From positions 124,001-188,000 of the forward strand of contig CAVTFG010000017.1 in NCBI GenBank assembly GCA_963734015.1: 64,000 nucleotides of DNA, written 5' to 3'. Positions 1 through 8,458 of the stretch are shown here, piece after piece. This DNA comes from JALZKA01 sp963734015. GTDB taxonomy: Bacteria; Actinomycetota; Thermoleophilia; Solirubrobacterales; 70-9. Position numbers and translations under genes: made by a program. The number at the start of each line of letters is the position of its first letter. Positions within the stretch are counted from its first letter, which is position 1. The notes under the pieces were generated by a model. That model was not told the origin of the DNA. It saw only the letters and a program-made list of their open reading frames with translations, and ran no database searches.

Positions 1-348
1 GATCGAGGCAGCCAGCCTCGACACCGGGAACCGGCGGCGCGACCGGCATCTGCGATCGCCCGCCTTCTCGACGTGGAGCGACACCCGCGGATCGTGTTCG
101 CCACCACGGCGGCTACCGATCGGGATGGCCGGCTGGCGGTCGCGGGGGAGTTGGCGATCGGCTCGTCCCGCGTGCGGCTGGAGATCCCGGTGACCGTCGA
201 GCGAATGCCCGGCTGCGCGCTCCGCCTTGAGGGCGAGGCGAACGTCTCCCGCGCGACGGCGGGCGTGGCCTGGAACGTGGTGGGAATGATCCGCGGCGAC
301 GCGATGCTGCACGCCGCGCTGACACTCAAGCCCGCATCCCGAAAGTAA
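1..348 (+). pseudogene. YceI family protein, 5'-truncated by window edge and frameshifted
   Basis: YceI proteins are small lipocalin-like beta-barrels that bind isoprenoid-type lipids. Reading from base 2 gives the family motif SLDTGNRRRDRHLRSPAF. The continuation LDVERHPRIVF lies in the frame of base 1, so the two halves overlap at base 67. This is the pattern left by one lost C in the Phe-Leu junction (ttc-ctc). The C-terminal part, ending with a stop at 346-348, is well conserved. A GTG at 73 could start only a truncated protein. The N-terminus lies outside the window. The gene ends just before the SnoaL gene, whose ribosome site AGGAGG follows the stop, so the two may form an operon. The family call is firm. 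Whether the break is real or a sequence error cannot be told. Confidence 0.72.
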
Positions 349-358
349 GGAGGAGCCG

Positions 359-796
359 ATGAGCGACCTTGAGGCCATCGCCGATCGCGTCGAGATCGAG
401 GCACTGCGCGGCGAGTTCACCGACGCGGTGATGCTGCGCGACTACGACCGCTTGGCGTCGCTTTTTACCCCCGGGGGCGTCGTGCGGATGCCCCACATCA
501 ACGCCGAGGCCACCAGCCGCGAGGAGATCCGCGCGGGAGTCGAGCGAATGCAGGAGCTCTGGGACTACTTCGTGCAGAACGCCCATCCGGGGACGATCCA
601 GCTCGATGGCGACACCGCGCAAGGCCGCGCGTACATCTCAGAGCTCATGCACGGGGACGGCGGCTCGCATCTGAACTACGCCGTGTACCACGACCGCTAC
701 GAGCGAACCCCGGACGGCTGGAAGTTCGCCGAGCGCGTCTATGAGGTCAAGTATTTCGACACGACGCCGCTGGCGGGCTCGGGGCCTGCGGCCTGA
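359..796 (+). CDS. SnoaL-like/NTF2-fold protein
   Basis: This 145-residue protein has the size and pattern of SnoaL-like members of the NTF2 fold: an N-terminal helix with the LRGEFTDAVMLRDYDRLASL signature, where a small cone-shaped barrel begins, and a C-terminal strand rich in aromatic residues (WKFAERVYEVKYFD). Members act as isomerases, hydratases or ligand-binding proteins, and the sequence does not reveal the substrate. The ATG at 359 is preceded by a strong AGGAGG site at about 348-353. It lies downstream of the YceI gene on the same strand. No membrane or export signal is visible. Confidence 0.8.
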   Translation: MSDLEAIADRVEIEALRGEFTDAVMLRDYDRLASLFTPGGVVRMPHINAEATSREEIRAGVERMQELWDYFVQNAHPGTIQLDGDTAQGRAYISELMHGDGGSHLNYAVYHDRYERTPDGWKFAERVYEVKYFDTTPLAGSGPAA

Positions 797-840
797 GAGT
801 TCCGCCCGTACCCGACCATGACCACCCCGAGCGGGATGGC

Positions 841-1242
841 CTAGTCAGCCCACCAGTCGCGCTGGCCCTCGACGTCTTCGCGCGGAACCTCGCCGAGATT
901 GGGCGCGCCGATGACGAGGATCTCGAGGCCCTCCGGCCCCGCCTCGTAGCCTCGCCACGTACCGGGTGGGACGCGCACCGCATCCCACTCCTGGAGCTCG
1001 ACGATCTCGTCGTCGAGCTTCATTCGCCCGCTCCCGCGCAGGACCACGTACACCTCCTCCTGCTTCTTGTGCGTGTGGCCGTACGGAAAGCGATAGCCGG
1101 GCGGGACGCGCTGGTAGCCCAGGCCGGATTGCTCGAGCTCGAGCGCCTCGGTCGCCAAGCGGAACTCCAGGTCCGGCGCGCCGTCGAAGTTGGACCCGAC
1201 GTCCTCCAGGTCCTCCTTGAGGTTCCTGAGCGTGAACGGCAC
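841..1242 (-). CDS. Cupin domain protein
   Basis: This 133-residue single-domain cupin has the first metal-binding motif as GHTHKKQEEVYVVLRGSG (about residues 54-71), with two His and one Glu in the expected places. The second motif region is VRVPPGTWRGYEAG, where the usual His is replaced by Trp, so metal binding may be incomplete. Cupins of this size are small sugar or acid isomerases, dioxygenases or sensor domains, and no substrate can be assigned. The start is GTG at 1242. It is convergent with the SnoaL gene and divergent from the DHFR-like gene. Confidence 0.8.
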   Translation of the reverse strand: MPFTLRNLKEDLEDVGSNFDGAPDLEFRLATEALELEQSGLGYQRVPPGYRFPYGHTHKKQEEVYVVLRGSGRMKLDDEIVELQEWDAVRVPPGTWRGYEAGPEGLEILVIGAPNLGEVPREDVEGQRDWWAD

Positions 1243-1341
1243 GACCGCAATCCTAGGGTGACGGAGCCCCGCTCGACCGATGAGATCCGCGCCTCGGTGC
1301 GGTCACAACGAGAAAGACCACCACGAGCGAAGGACGAACCG

Positions 1342-1967
1342 ATGAAACTGACGACCATCACGCATGTCACCGTCGATGGAGTGATGCAGGGACTCGGCGC
1401 GGCGGATGAGGACCGCAGGGGCGGATTCGAGCGCGGCGGATGGGCCATACCGCTTTTCGACGACGAGGCCGCGACGTTCCTCGACGAGGCCTTTCAGCGC
1501 GCCGACGCGTTCTTGTTCGGCCGCCGGACCTACGAGATCTTTGCCGGCTCCTGGGGAACCGGCTCCTGGGGGGCAAATCAGGGCAACAACCCGATCTCAG
1601 TGGCGTTGAACACGCGGCCCAAGTACGTGGCGTCGAGCACGCTCACCGAGCCCGAGTGGGACGACACGACGGTGCTGTCCGGTGACGTCGCGGCGGCAAT
1701 CGACGAGCTGAAGGCCAAGCCGGGAGGCGAGCTGCAGGTGCACGGCAGCGGCAACCTGGTCCGCTGGCTCATCGACAACGACCTGGTCGACGAAATCACG
1801 CTGCTCACCTACCCGTTGGTCGTCGGGCAGGGCACGCGACTGTTCCCCGACACCGGCCGGACACAGCACTTGAACTGGTCGAATCGCGGGCCGCCGCCGG
1901 TGGTGTCGTCATCCAGGTCTACCGGCCCGCCGGGCGCCCGGAGTACGCACCGGCCACGGCCGACTGA
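1342..1967 (+). pseudogene. Dihydrofolate reductase family (RibD C-terminal-like) protein, frameshifted near its end
   Basis: The N-terminus (LTTITHVTVDGVMQG) and the segments FGRRTYEIFAGSW, VHGSGNLVRWLIDNDLVDE and YPLVVGQGTRLFP are typical of the YwjB/RibD-C subfamily of NADPH-dependent reductases. These are usually about 190-210 residues long and of unknown substrate. After residue 169 the frame breaks: adding one C at 1857-1858 restores the family ending DTALELVESRAAAGGVVIQV and a stop at 1965-1967. Without the correction the frame reads straight into the following gene and gives an artificial fusion. The start is ATG at 1342. The next gene starts only 11 bases after the restored stop. Confidence 0.75.
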
Positions 1968-1977
1968 GGCTGCGACG

Positions 1978-3042
1978 ATGGCTCACACGGAATCGCTCTG
2001 GCCGCGGCTGGCGGAGCTGCCGCTCGTCGTCGAGTCGTGCGACTACGACCGGCTGCACGCCCTCCTCGCCGACGAGTTCCAGCGCGTGACAACGCACGTG
2101 CGGCTGGTCGGCGCCGGCGTCGACGGGCTCGGCGAGGACGTCTCGATCCACGTCGAGGACGGCACCTCGCTGCACGAGACGCGGCCCGCGCTGCCGCTCG
2201 CGGGCGAGTGGACGCTTGCCGGCTTCTGCGACCACCTCGCGACGCTCGATCCGTGGCCCGAGCCGCCTGAGTGGGAGGCGGCCCGGCGCTATCGCAACTG
2301 GGCGTTCGAGTCGGCGGCGCTGGACCTTGCGTTGCGCCAGGCCGGCCGTGCCCTGCACGACGTGCTCGGCCTCGAGCCGCGGCCGGTGCGCTTCGTCAAT
2401 TCGCTGGGCCTCGGCGAGCAGCCCTCGATCGAGCCCGTGCGCCGGCGGCTCGCCCGCTCGCCGGGCGTGCGGTTCAAGCTCGACGCCGAGGAGACCTGGT
2501 CGCCCGCGCTCGTCGACGAGGTCGCGGCGACCGGCGCGGTCGACACGATCGACTTCAAGGGCCAGTACGGCTTGGAGGTGAAGGATCCGGAGGCGCTGGA
2601 CGCGCTGTACGACCGCGTGCTCGCGGCGTTCCCGGACGCGTACCTGGAGGATCCGCACGACCTGCCCGAGATCGCGCGGCGGCTCGGCGATCAGGTCGAG
2701 CGCGTCTCCTACGACGCGCCGATCCACGGCGCCGAGGACATCGGCGCGACGCCGCTTCCGGCGCGCGTGGTGAACGTCAAGCCGTCGCGCATCGGCAGCG
2801 TGCGGGCGCTGTTCGAGGTCTACGCGCGCTGCGCGCGGGAGCGGCGACCGATGTACGGCGGCGGGATGGGGGAGCTGGGCGTCGGCCGCGGGCAGATCGA
2901 GCTGCTGGCCGCGCTGTTCCACGCCGACGCGCCCAACGACGTGGCGCCGAGCGCGTACAACGAAGACGACCCGCCGGGCGGCTTGCCGGCCAGCCCGCTG
3001 GCGCCGCGCCCCGAGGCCACCGGCTTTCGCTGGGCGGCGTAG
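1978..3042 (+). CDS. Enolase superfamily (mandelate racemase/muconate lactonizing-like) enzyme
   Basis: This 354-residue protein shows the superfamily barrel pattern: a strand with FKLDAE (166-171), the first metal-ligand strand TIDFKG (190-195), the second ligand LEDP (223-226), SYDAPI (244-249) supplying a third acidic residue, and VNVKPSRIGS (265-274). Such enzymes abstract a proton alpha to a carboxylate with Mg2+. Muconate cycloisomerases, dipeptide epimerases and sugar-acid dehydratases all share these features. The N-terminal capping domain is shorter than usual and the substrate is open. The start is ATG at 1978. It probably shares a transcript with the DHFR-like gene just upstream. 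Confidence 0.72.
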   Translation: MAHTESLWPRLAELPLVVESCDYDRLHALLADEFQRVTTHVRLVGAGVDGLGEDVSIHVEDGTSLHETRPALPLAGEWTLAGFCDHLATLDPWPEPPEWEAARRYRNWAFESAALDLALRQAGRALHDVLGLEPRPVRFVNSLGLGEQPSIEPVRRRLARSPGVRFKLDAEETWSPALVDEVAATGAVDTIDFKGQYGLEVKDPEALDALYDRVLAAFPDAYLEDPHDLPEIARRLGDQVERVSYDAPIHGAEDIGATPLPARVVNVKPSRIGSVRALFEVYARCARERRPMYGGGMGELGVGRGQIELLAALFHADAPNDVAPSAYNEDDPPGGLPASPLAPRPEATGFRWAA

Positions 3043-3213
3043 ACGCGCACACCGCGCGCCGCGCACATCGTCGCGCAACATACGGAGAGCGATCCGCGAC
3101 TCGGTTTAGGTTCGCGCGATCGGGGCTAAGGAGAGGCAGGGTCCAGCGCCGTCGCCCGGAGCCCGAGGAGCCGGATCAACCGGCTCGCCGAGCGCGGCGA
3201 AGGAGGCATCGAG

Positions 3214-4668
3214 ATGGAACTCGTCAGCAGGCTAGGCCGCACAGGCACAGCGGCGGCGTACGTGGCCGTACTCGCGCTCATGGTCGCGCCGACGTGCGCG
3301 AACGCTCAATACGCCGCGCCGCCCCCCGACCCCGGGTTCGAGTACATCTTCGACGGCACTCCGACCGGCTCGGATGCGTCGTTCGACAAGTGGGTGTTCG
3401 CCAGCAGCACCGCCGAGGCGTCGGCCACGCAGGGACAGGCGACCCTGGACCCGGTCGAGGGCGCGATGCTGGTGGGTGCCTCGCCGTTCGGGGCCTACTG
3501 GTATCCGGTGCGCCCTCTGGGCGACGTGGTGATCAGGCTCCAGTACACGGTGCAGGACATCCCGACGTCGACGCGCAACGGCGGCGTCATGATCCGCTCG
3601 CCGGAAGTTCGCTACACCGGCGCCACGACGAGCGACGTCCTGGCCCAGAAGCCGGACGGCTACAACTACGACGTCTGCCCGGGCGCGATCCCCCTCTGCG
3701 GCCTCTCGACCCCGGCACCGTCGACGACGTACTCGTGGGAGGGTGCCGACGGGCCCTTCCCGCCGGCCTCCGACGCCTCGGATCCGCCGTTCCTGTACTC
3801 GGGCGCATATTGCGCGCGAAACGGCACCCACAACGTCACCAACCTCGCCGGCACCGGAGCGCTCACGACCAACAGCAACGCCAACAACCACCAACACTGG
3901 ACGCAGGTCTACTGCGGCCACGAGGTCCAGATCAACGAGACGCTCTCCGGAGGCGGTCCGCAGCCCTCGGGCGATCCGATCAAGACGGGGTCCATCTACG
4001 GATTCCGGAACCTGAACGCCAAGCAGGCAAAGACCAACGAGCGGCTGACGAAGGGCGTTTGGCACGACATGGAGATCCGCACGATCGGCCAGCAGTACAC
4101 GGTCCTGATCGACGGCGAGCTGATCAACCAGTTCGACAACTCGGTGCCGAAGATCGCGTCGCGCAACGGCGACCCGCCGACGATGGCGCGCCAGCTCGCC
4201 GAGGGTTACCTCGGCCTCCAGACCCACGGCGGCAACGACCGCATCTCCTACCGGGAGATCCAGGTCAAGGACCTGAGCCAGAGCGAGATCCCGGTCAACG
4301 TCGAGCCGCCTGACGTCGGGGGCTCGGGCCGCGTCGGCAAGGCGCTGACCTGCGGCCGGGGCGAATGGGAGACCCGCCGGCCTGCCGATTACTGGGTCAC
4401 CTGGTACCGCTCGAACGCCATCGGGCCGGAGCACCCGCGCTACCGAGCCCCGAGCCAGTTCGACCTCGGCGACGTGACGACGCCGGCCGAGGAGGAGTTC
4501 GGGACCCAGGACCTGAGGTGGACCGACTCGCTGATCGTCGGGAACGGCATGAAATACACGCCGACGCCGGACGACGTCGGCAAGGTGATCCACTGCTCGG
4601 TGTCCGCGAATGACGGCGGCGCCACGGTCTGGGCCACCGCGAGCGCTCCGGAGATCACCGCGAACTGA
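3214..4668 (+). CDS. Secreted DUF1080 (3-keto-disaccharide hydrolase-like) protein with C-terminal Ig-like repeat
   Basis: This 484-residue exported protein begins with a signal peptide: charged start, hydrophobic core around residues 12-25, and ANA-Q cleavage near 31. Residues about 40-355 resemble DUF1080, a concanavalin-like beta-sandwich: YIFDGT, a tract with GGVMIRSPE, the KTGSIYG turn and a late block with WHDMEIRTIGQQYTVLIDGE. Members include hydrolases of 3-keto glycosides, and many are uncharacterised. Residues about 362-484 form one actinobacterial Ig-like repeat, from PPDVGGSGRVGKALTCGRG to DDVGKVIHCSVSANDGG. A strong AGGAGG precedes the ATG at 3214. It stands alone. The presumed role is extracellular glycoconjugate binding or hydrolysis. 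Confidence 0.72.
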   Translation: MELVSRLGRTGTAAAYVAVLALMVAPTCANAQYAAPPPDPGFEYIFDGTPTGSDASFDKWVFASSTAEASATQGQATLDPVEGAMLVGASPFGAYWYPVRPLGDVVIRLQYTVQDIPTSTRNGGVMIRSPEVRYTGATTSDVLAQKPDGYNYDVCPGAIPLCGLSTPAPSTTYSWEGADGPFPPASDASDPPFLYSGAYCARNGTHNVTNLAGTGALTTNSNANNHQHWTQVYCGHEVQINETLSGGGPQPSGDPIKTGSIYGFRNLNAKQAKTNERLTKGVWHDMEIRTIGQQYTVLIDGELINQFDNSVPKIASRNGDPPTMARQLAEGYLGLQTHGGNDRISYREIQVKDLSQSEIPVNVEPPDVGGSGRVGKALTCGRGEWETRRPADYWVTWYRSNAIGPEHPRYRAPSQFDLGDVTTPAEEEFGTQDLRWTDSLIVGNGMKYTPTPDDVGKVIHCSVSANDGGATVWATASAPEITAN

Positions 4669-4680
4669 GCGGACCACACA

Positions 4681-4698
4681 GGAGGTTGCGAAACCTCC
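4681..4698 (+). terminator. GNRA-type hairpin after the DUF1080 gene
   Basis: Seven perfectly paired bases (GGAGGTT with AACCTCC) enclose the stable tetraloop GCGA, starting 12 bases after the stop codon of the DUF1080 gene. No U-run follows, so this may be a transcript 3' end stabiliser or a factor-assisted terminator and not a classical intrinsic one. Confidence 0.45.
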
Positions 4699-4731
4699 AC
4701 CTCAGGTCGACCGCCAGCTATACCCAAAAGG

Positions 4732-4746
4732 GTGTACGTAGTACAC
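4732..4746. promoter_or_regulatory. Inverted repeat, candidate operator
   Basis: GTGTACGTAGTACAC is a perfect inverted repeat: 6-base arms around a 3-base centre. It sits in the comparatively AT-rich 196-bp gap between the DUF1080 gene and the gene starting at 4865. It is about 120 bp upstream of that start, suitable for a dimeric repressor or activator. No regulator gene is adjacent. Confidence 0.35.
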
Positions 4747-4864
4747 ACAGATCTTTCGGAATTCGTCACTAATCCCACGCCAGTTGGGGTAGGGAGACAT
4801 CTGGTCCGAATTAGTTGTCCTCAGGGTTGATGGGTTTCCCTGGGGTTTGACGGAGGGGTTTGGG

Positions 4865-6192
4865 ATGACAACACAGGAATTGCTCGGTCTGATCGACCAT
4901 GGCGCCGATTGGGACGACGGTGATCGGGAGGCGCGAGCCAGAAGATCGGCGTGGCTCTGCTTCGAACGACGGCGCTCGCAGGTGGCCGCCGGACTGCGGC
5001 GACCGAAACTGCCGCGCAACCGATACGAGGATCTTCGGCTCGCGGCCGACCTGTGCAGGGTGGAGGGTCGCTGCCTGGTCAGGCCCGGCCAAGAGCCGGC
5101 TCCCGCAGAGCAATGCCTGATCACGGGCCTCAAGCTGCAGCTCTCCTCCGTGCAGGTGTCGCTCGAGCGGACGGAAAGGTGGCTCTCGCTCGAGGGACGC
5201 CGGCGGGCGACCGCCGCAGCCGACAAGCGGTTCAGCACGATCGCCGATGAGGTGCGCGCCGAGCTGGTTTCTCGGGGAGTGGTGGTCGTCCCGTCGCGTG
5301 CGAAGCCCGAACCGCGGACGGCGGCCGCGCATCTGTGCGAGGCGATGACTCGCAAGGGTGCGCGTTGCAAGAACCGTGCCAAGGCCGAGGGTTTGTGTGT
5401 GGTCCACGCGAGGGTGAGGGAGTCGGCTGTCCTCCCGGACGGACACCGCACAGCACACGCCCAGCAGCGAGACCGGAGTGGAGCCGGTCGCGGTGTCGGT
5501 TTACGTCAACCGGCTCCGCGTCCTCTCCAAGTCGCTTGCGCGCCAGCCCCTCCCGGTCCCGGATTTCGCGGCGATGCGCGCATGGCTGCCGTCGTGGCCC
5601 GACCCGGAGCGGATCGATCCGCGCCGCGCATGGGCGGTGGCTGGCGCCGCCACCCTCGCGGTCGCCGCCGCGCTCATCTGGAGCGGCCTCGGCGAGGACG
5701 GATACGACGGTCCCGGGGGGAGCGTCGAGGTGGCCTCCGCAGGCGGGCCGCCGGCCTTGCCGGTGGGCGACGCGGGCCCGAGCGCGGTCGACAACGCCAC
5801 CGCAGCTCGTCGCCGACGACGACCGCTCGGTCACGGCCGGCGACCGCGACCGGAACTCCGCGAGCGGCACGTCCCGCGATGAGCCGGATCATTCCATCAG
5901 GGAGCCCGGGGAGACGCCCGACGACCCGACCGCCGGCCCATCCGGCTCGGGTTCGTCCGCGGCGCCCGCCCCCACCCCTGCCCCCGCCCCGGTTCCTGCG
6001 CCGCCACCCGCGCCCGCGCCGGAACCGGGTGGCGGGCCGGGGAGCGAAGGTCCCGGAGGTTCCGAGCCGCCCCCAAGCCCGGAGCCAACCCCGGCGCCGA
6101 CCCTGTCGGACACGGTCAACGACGTCGTCTCCGGCGTTACGGATACGGCCAACGACGTGATCAAACAACTCCCGCTGGCCGGCGCCTCCTGA
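4865..6192 (+). pseudogene. Unrecognised protein: Cys3-His motif, membrane segment, Pro/Ala-rich tail; two frame breaks
   Basis: Not recognised as a whole. ATG at 4865 follows GGAGGGG with good spacing. The first part is a helical, Arg-rich region of about 150 residues, followed by a C-x9-C-x9-C-x2-H cluster (residues 158, 168, 178, 181). That cluster resembles short zinc-finger-like motifs found in many bacterial and phage proteins. Coding bias then moves to the next frame near 5410-5418. There a hydrophobic helix (AVAGAATLAVAAALIWSG) predicts one membrane pass. Bias moves again near 5790-5800 to a Pro/Ala/Gly-rich stretch and the end TVNDVVSGVTDTANDVIKQL, stopping at 6190-6192. Each step needs one extra base to be removed. 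It could be one decayed gene, one gene with two sequence errors, or two genes (a second from GTG 5478). Confidence 0.45.
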
Positions 6193-6208
6193 CGGACCGC
6201 CGGCCGGC

Positions 6209-6874
6209 TCAGGTCGCGCGCGCGATCGCGCGGTCCATCGCCGCGACCGGGTTCTCGACCACCTTGCCGTGGCCCGGCGCCAGGCGGGCGAGATCGAGCG
6301 CGCGAAGCGCTCGGGCGCTGTCCAGCTCCGTCGGCCGATGCCAGGTGAATAATGCGATCGGGCAGAGCGGGTTCACCTTGGCCGAGGTCGCGACCCCGCC
6401 CAGCGTCGAGAAGACGTCGCCGCAGTAGACCGTGCGGTCGCGGGTGTCGAGCAGGGCGATGTGGCCAGGGGTGTGGCCCGGTGATGCGATCACCTCGAGC
6501 GAACCGATCCGGTCGCCGGCATCGACCGTTCGGTCGGGCTTGGTCTCGGCTCCCGGGTAGCCGCCGCGGAGCTTGTCCTCCGGCTCACCGGGATCGAGGC
6601 TCATGTCCTTGGCGAGGAACCGAGCGTCACGCTCGGAGATGATCACCTCCGCCTCGGGCACCAGTTCCGCGAGGGCGTCGAGCGAGCCGATGTGATCGGC
6701 GTGCGCATGGGTGAGGAGGATGCGCCTGATCGGCGCGCCGATCGCCTCGGCCCCGGCCGCGATCCGGCCGGCCGACCCGCCGATCATGGTGTCGATCACG
6801 GTCACGCCATCGTCCTCCGCGACGAGGTAGGCGTTGACGAGCCCGAACCGGCTGATCCTGTTCACGCTGGCCAT
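6209..6874 (-). CDS. MBL-fold metallo-hydrolase
   Basis: This 221-residue metallo-beta-lactamase-fold hydrolase carries the zinc motif THAHADHIG (His56, His58, Asp60, His61), then SPGHTPGHIAL with the third metal His, YCGDVFS with the bridging Asp, and a late APGHGK with the last His. All metal ligands are present, so it should be a catalytically competent two-metal enzyme. The family covers glyoxalase II, lactonases and flavoprotein-type proteins, and the substrate is not evident. ATG at 6874 (ASVNRISRF) is preferred because the family normally starts just before this strand. Longer in-frame extensions are Arg-rich and non-conserved. It is transcribed with the beta-propeller gene upstream at 6938-7912. 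Confidence 0.82.
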   Translation of the reverse strand: MASVNRISRFGLVNAYLVAEDDGVTVIDTMIGGSAGRIAAGAEAIGAPIRRILLTHAHADHIGSLDALAELVPEAEVIISERDARFLAKDMSLDPGEPEDKLRGGYPGAETKPDRTVDAGDRIGSLEVIASPGHTPGHIALLDTRDRTVYCGDVFSTLGGVATSAKVNPLCPIALFTWHRPTELDSARALRALDLARLAPGHGKVVENPVAAMDRAIARAT

Positions 6875-6937
6875 CGGCGTCGAGGCTAGTCGAACGCCGG
6901 CACTCGACGCCCGCGATCCGAGCCCTCGGCTCCGCAC

Positions 6938-7912
6938 TCAGGCCCTGCGCTCGTCCAGCTCCCGCTCGATCGGCATCGTCGCACTCAGCAGTGGGGACGG
7001 ACTATCCGGATCGTCCTGGTCGCAGACGAACAGAAAGTCGATGACGCCAGTGTCGATCGTGGCGTGAACGCCCTCGACCTTCCAGCGCGGATCGATCGTT
7101 CGCAGCCGGCGGACGGTGCCGTCCTCGCCAATCGTTCCCACCACAGAACCGCAGATCTTCCCGTCGCCCTCGTCCTCTGCAGAGGCCGTGAAGCAGACCA
7201 GCTCCTCCGTCAGAGTCGTCGCATCCGAGAAGCACAGCGGCACGCCATCGAGCTCGCCGAGCTCGTACTCGCGGATACCCGCCAGCTCGTCCGGATCAAC
7301 CACCAAGTCCTCGCGCAGAGTGCGCGACAGATCTCCGAGCTCGAACTCGGCGACCGTGTTGGGGGCCCTGCCTTCGTTAGCACGATGAAAGAGCCACAAC
7401 CGATCGCCGACGACGGCCGCGCCCTCGATGTTGATAGCGCTTCCCAGCTCTTCGCGCATGACGTCATAAACGGGCCGGAGCTCGATCGTCCTGGGGTCGC
7501 CTGCTAGCGACCCATCGGCGGCAAAGGACCAAAAGAAACCGCGGTCGCGGTCGCGGTCCGATCCCGATCCGAGTCCGAGTAGCCCGCCGTTCGGCTCGTT
7601 TTCGACGGGCGGCAATGCCGTGAGGCCTTCGAGATCCGGCTTCTCCTTACTGCGGTCTCGGGCGTCGCCCGGCAGGGTGCCGGCGAAGACCGGCCGGGCG
7701 ACGCCGGTCCCGCCTCCCGCCAGCTCGAACACGCCGACCTGAAGGAGGTCGTCCCCCACGACGTAAACGAAGTCGCCCCGCTTTGCGATCCCGGACGCCG
7801 AGGCGATATGAGCCGGCTGGCCCTGGCCGGGCGGTTCGCTCAGATCGAGGTCACGGATCCGGCGCAGATCGAGTGGCGGAAGCTCCTCGCGTTGGACATC
7901 CAAGCCGGTCAA
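6938..7912 (-). CDS. Beta-propeller-like protein of the DUF6910/DUF6929 type
   Basis: This 324-residue cytosolic protein has no signal peptide. Features include SASGIAKRGDFVYVVGDD, KPDLEGLTALPP, GLGSGSDRDRDRG, INIEGAAVVGDRLWLFHRAN and a DATTLTEELVCFTASAEDEGDG block followed by KVEGVHA. These match, by memory, the DUF6910/DUF6929 family, which looks like a phytase/esterase-type propeller with acidic metal-binding loops. The function is unknown. It lies upstream of the MBL hydrolase on the same strand with a 63-bp gap and may be co-transcribed. Family naming is moderate; that it is a real gene is strongly supported by length and codon bias. Confidence 0.65.
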   Translation of the reverse strand: MTGLDVQREELPPLDLRRIRDLDLSEPPGQGQPAHIASASGIAKRGDFVYVVGDDLLQVGVFELAGGGTGVARPVFAGTLPGDARDRSKEKPDLEGLTALPPVENEPNGGLLGLGSGSDRDRDRGFFWSFAADGSLAGDPRTIELRPVYDVMREELGSAINIEGAAVVGDRLWLFHRANEGRAPNTVAEFELGDLSRTLREDLVVDPDELAGIREYELGELDGVPLCFSDATTLTEELVCFTASAEDEGDGKICGSVVGTIGEDGTVRRLRTIDPRWKVEGVHATIDTGVIDFLFVCDQDDPDSPSPLLSATMPIERELDERRA

Positions 7913-7939
7913 GTGCCGAGCCCGGCGGGTCTTCCTGAC

Positions 7940-8458
7940 CTACCCGTTCTTCCTGCGCGTCTTCTCTACCGCCGCCGCGATGTCCGAAGCCTGCTGGCCG
8001 TAGGCGCTCACCCGGTCAGCCGCCGACTTCACCGTGTCGAGGTCGATCCTCGTGACGGCCTTCGGGATGGAGGCGCCGCGAATGCGCTTGATGGGGCTCT
8101 TCGACCTTCCCGAAAGGCGGCCACTGACCGCCGCGCCGGCGGCCACGCCCAGCAACGCCGTTCCGCCTGCGATCAGTGGCGTCTTGGCCTTGCCCGCGGC
8201 CTCGGAGATCGTCTGGCCCGCACTCTTGGCGCGGTCGACCGCCGTGTCCTTGATCGCCTCGGCGTTGCCCTTGCTTCGGGCGTTGGAGGTCGACTTCGGC
8301 CGGGACCGACTGCTGCTCGCCTGGGTGCGCCTGCCGTTCGCGTTCCCCTTGCTTGACGTGGACCGCTTCGTCGTCGAGCCCTTGCCCGAGCCGGCGGACT
8401 TGGCTCGTGAGCCGTTGCGGCTCGTCGAGCGCTTGCTCTGAGTCTTGGTGCTTGCCAT
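7940..8458 (-). CDS. Basic histone-like protein with a glycine/alanine hydrophobic segment
   Basis: This 172-residue protein has a first part of about 75 residues that is almost entirely Lys, Arg, Ser, Thr, Gly and Asn (SKRSTSRNGSRAKSAGSGKG and similar). It resembles the Lys/Ser-rich tails of actinobacterial HU-type or H1-like DNA-binding proteins. It continues with an amphipathic helix (AIKDTAVDRAKSAGQTISEA), a hydrophobic stretch (PLIAGGTALLGVAAGAAVSG, about 93-112) and a second basic helix. No HU domain is present. Possible roles are nucleoid binding at the membrane or a stress/adhesion protein of the gas-vesicle/GvpO-like basic type. A ribosome site (GGAGAG) precedes ATG 8458. It is a separate unit 27 bp upstream of the propeller gene. 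Confidence 0.6.
   Translation of the reverse strand: MASTKTQSKRSTSRNGSRAKSAGSGKGSTTKRSTSSKGNANGRRTQASSSRSRPKSTSNARSKGNAEAIKDTAVDRAKSAGQTISEAAGKAKTPLIAGGTALLGVAAGAAVSGRLSGRSKSPIKRIRGASIPKAVTRIDLDTVKSAADRVSAYGQQASDIAAAVEKTRRKNG

Noticed and set aside
1069..3042. A 657-residue fusion of DHFR-like and enolase-like proteins
   Set aside because: The join is caused by a frame break near 1857. Correcting it restores a stop at 1965-1967 and two normal proteins.
3043..3213. Iron box upstream of the DUF1080 gene (TTTAGGTT at about 3104)
   Set aside because: Only one half-site is present and there is no matching CCTAA at the proper spacing.
4847..6160. A single 437-residue protein from one uninterrupted frame
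   Set aside because: After about 5418 codon bias and recognisable features (membrane helix, ordered C-terminus) are in the other two frames, so the open frame is a shadow there.
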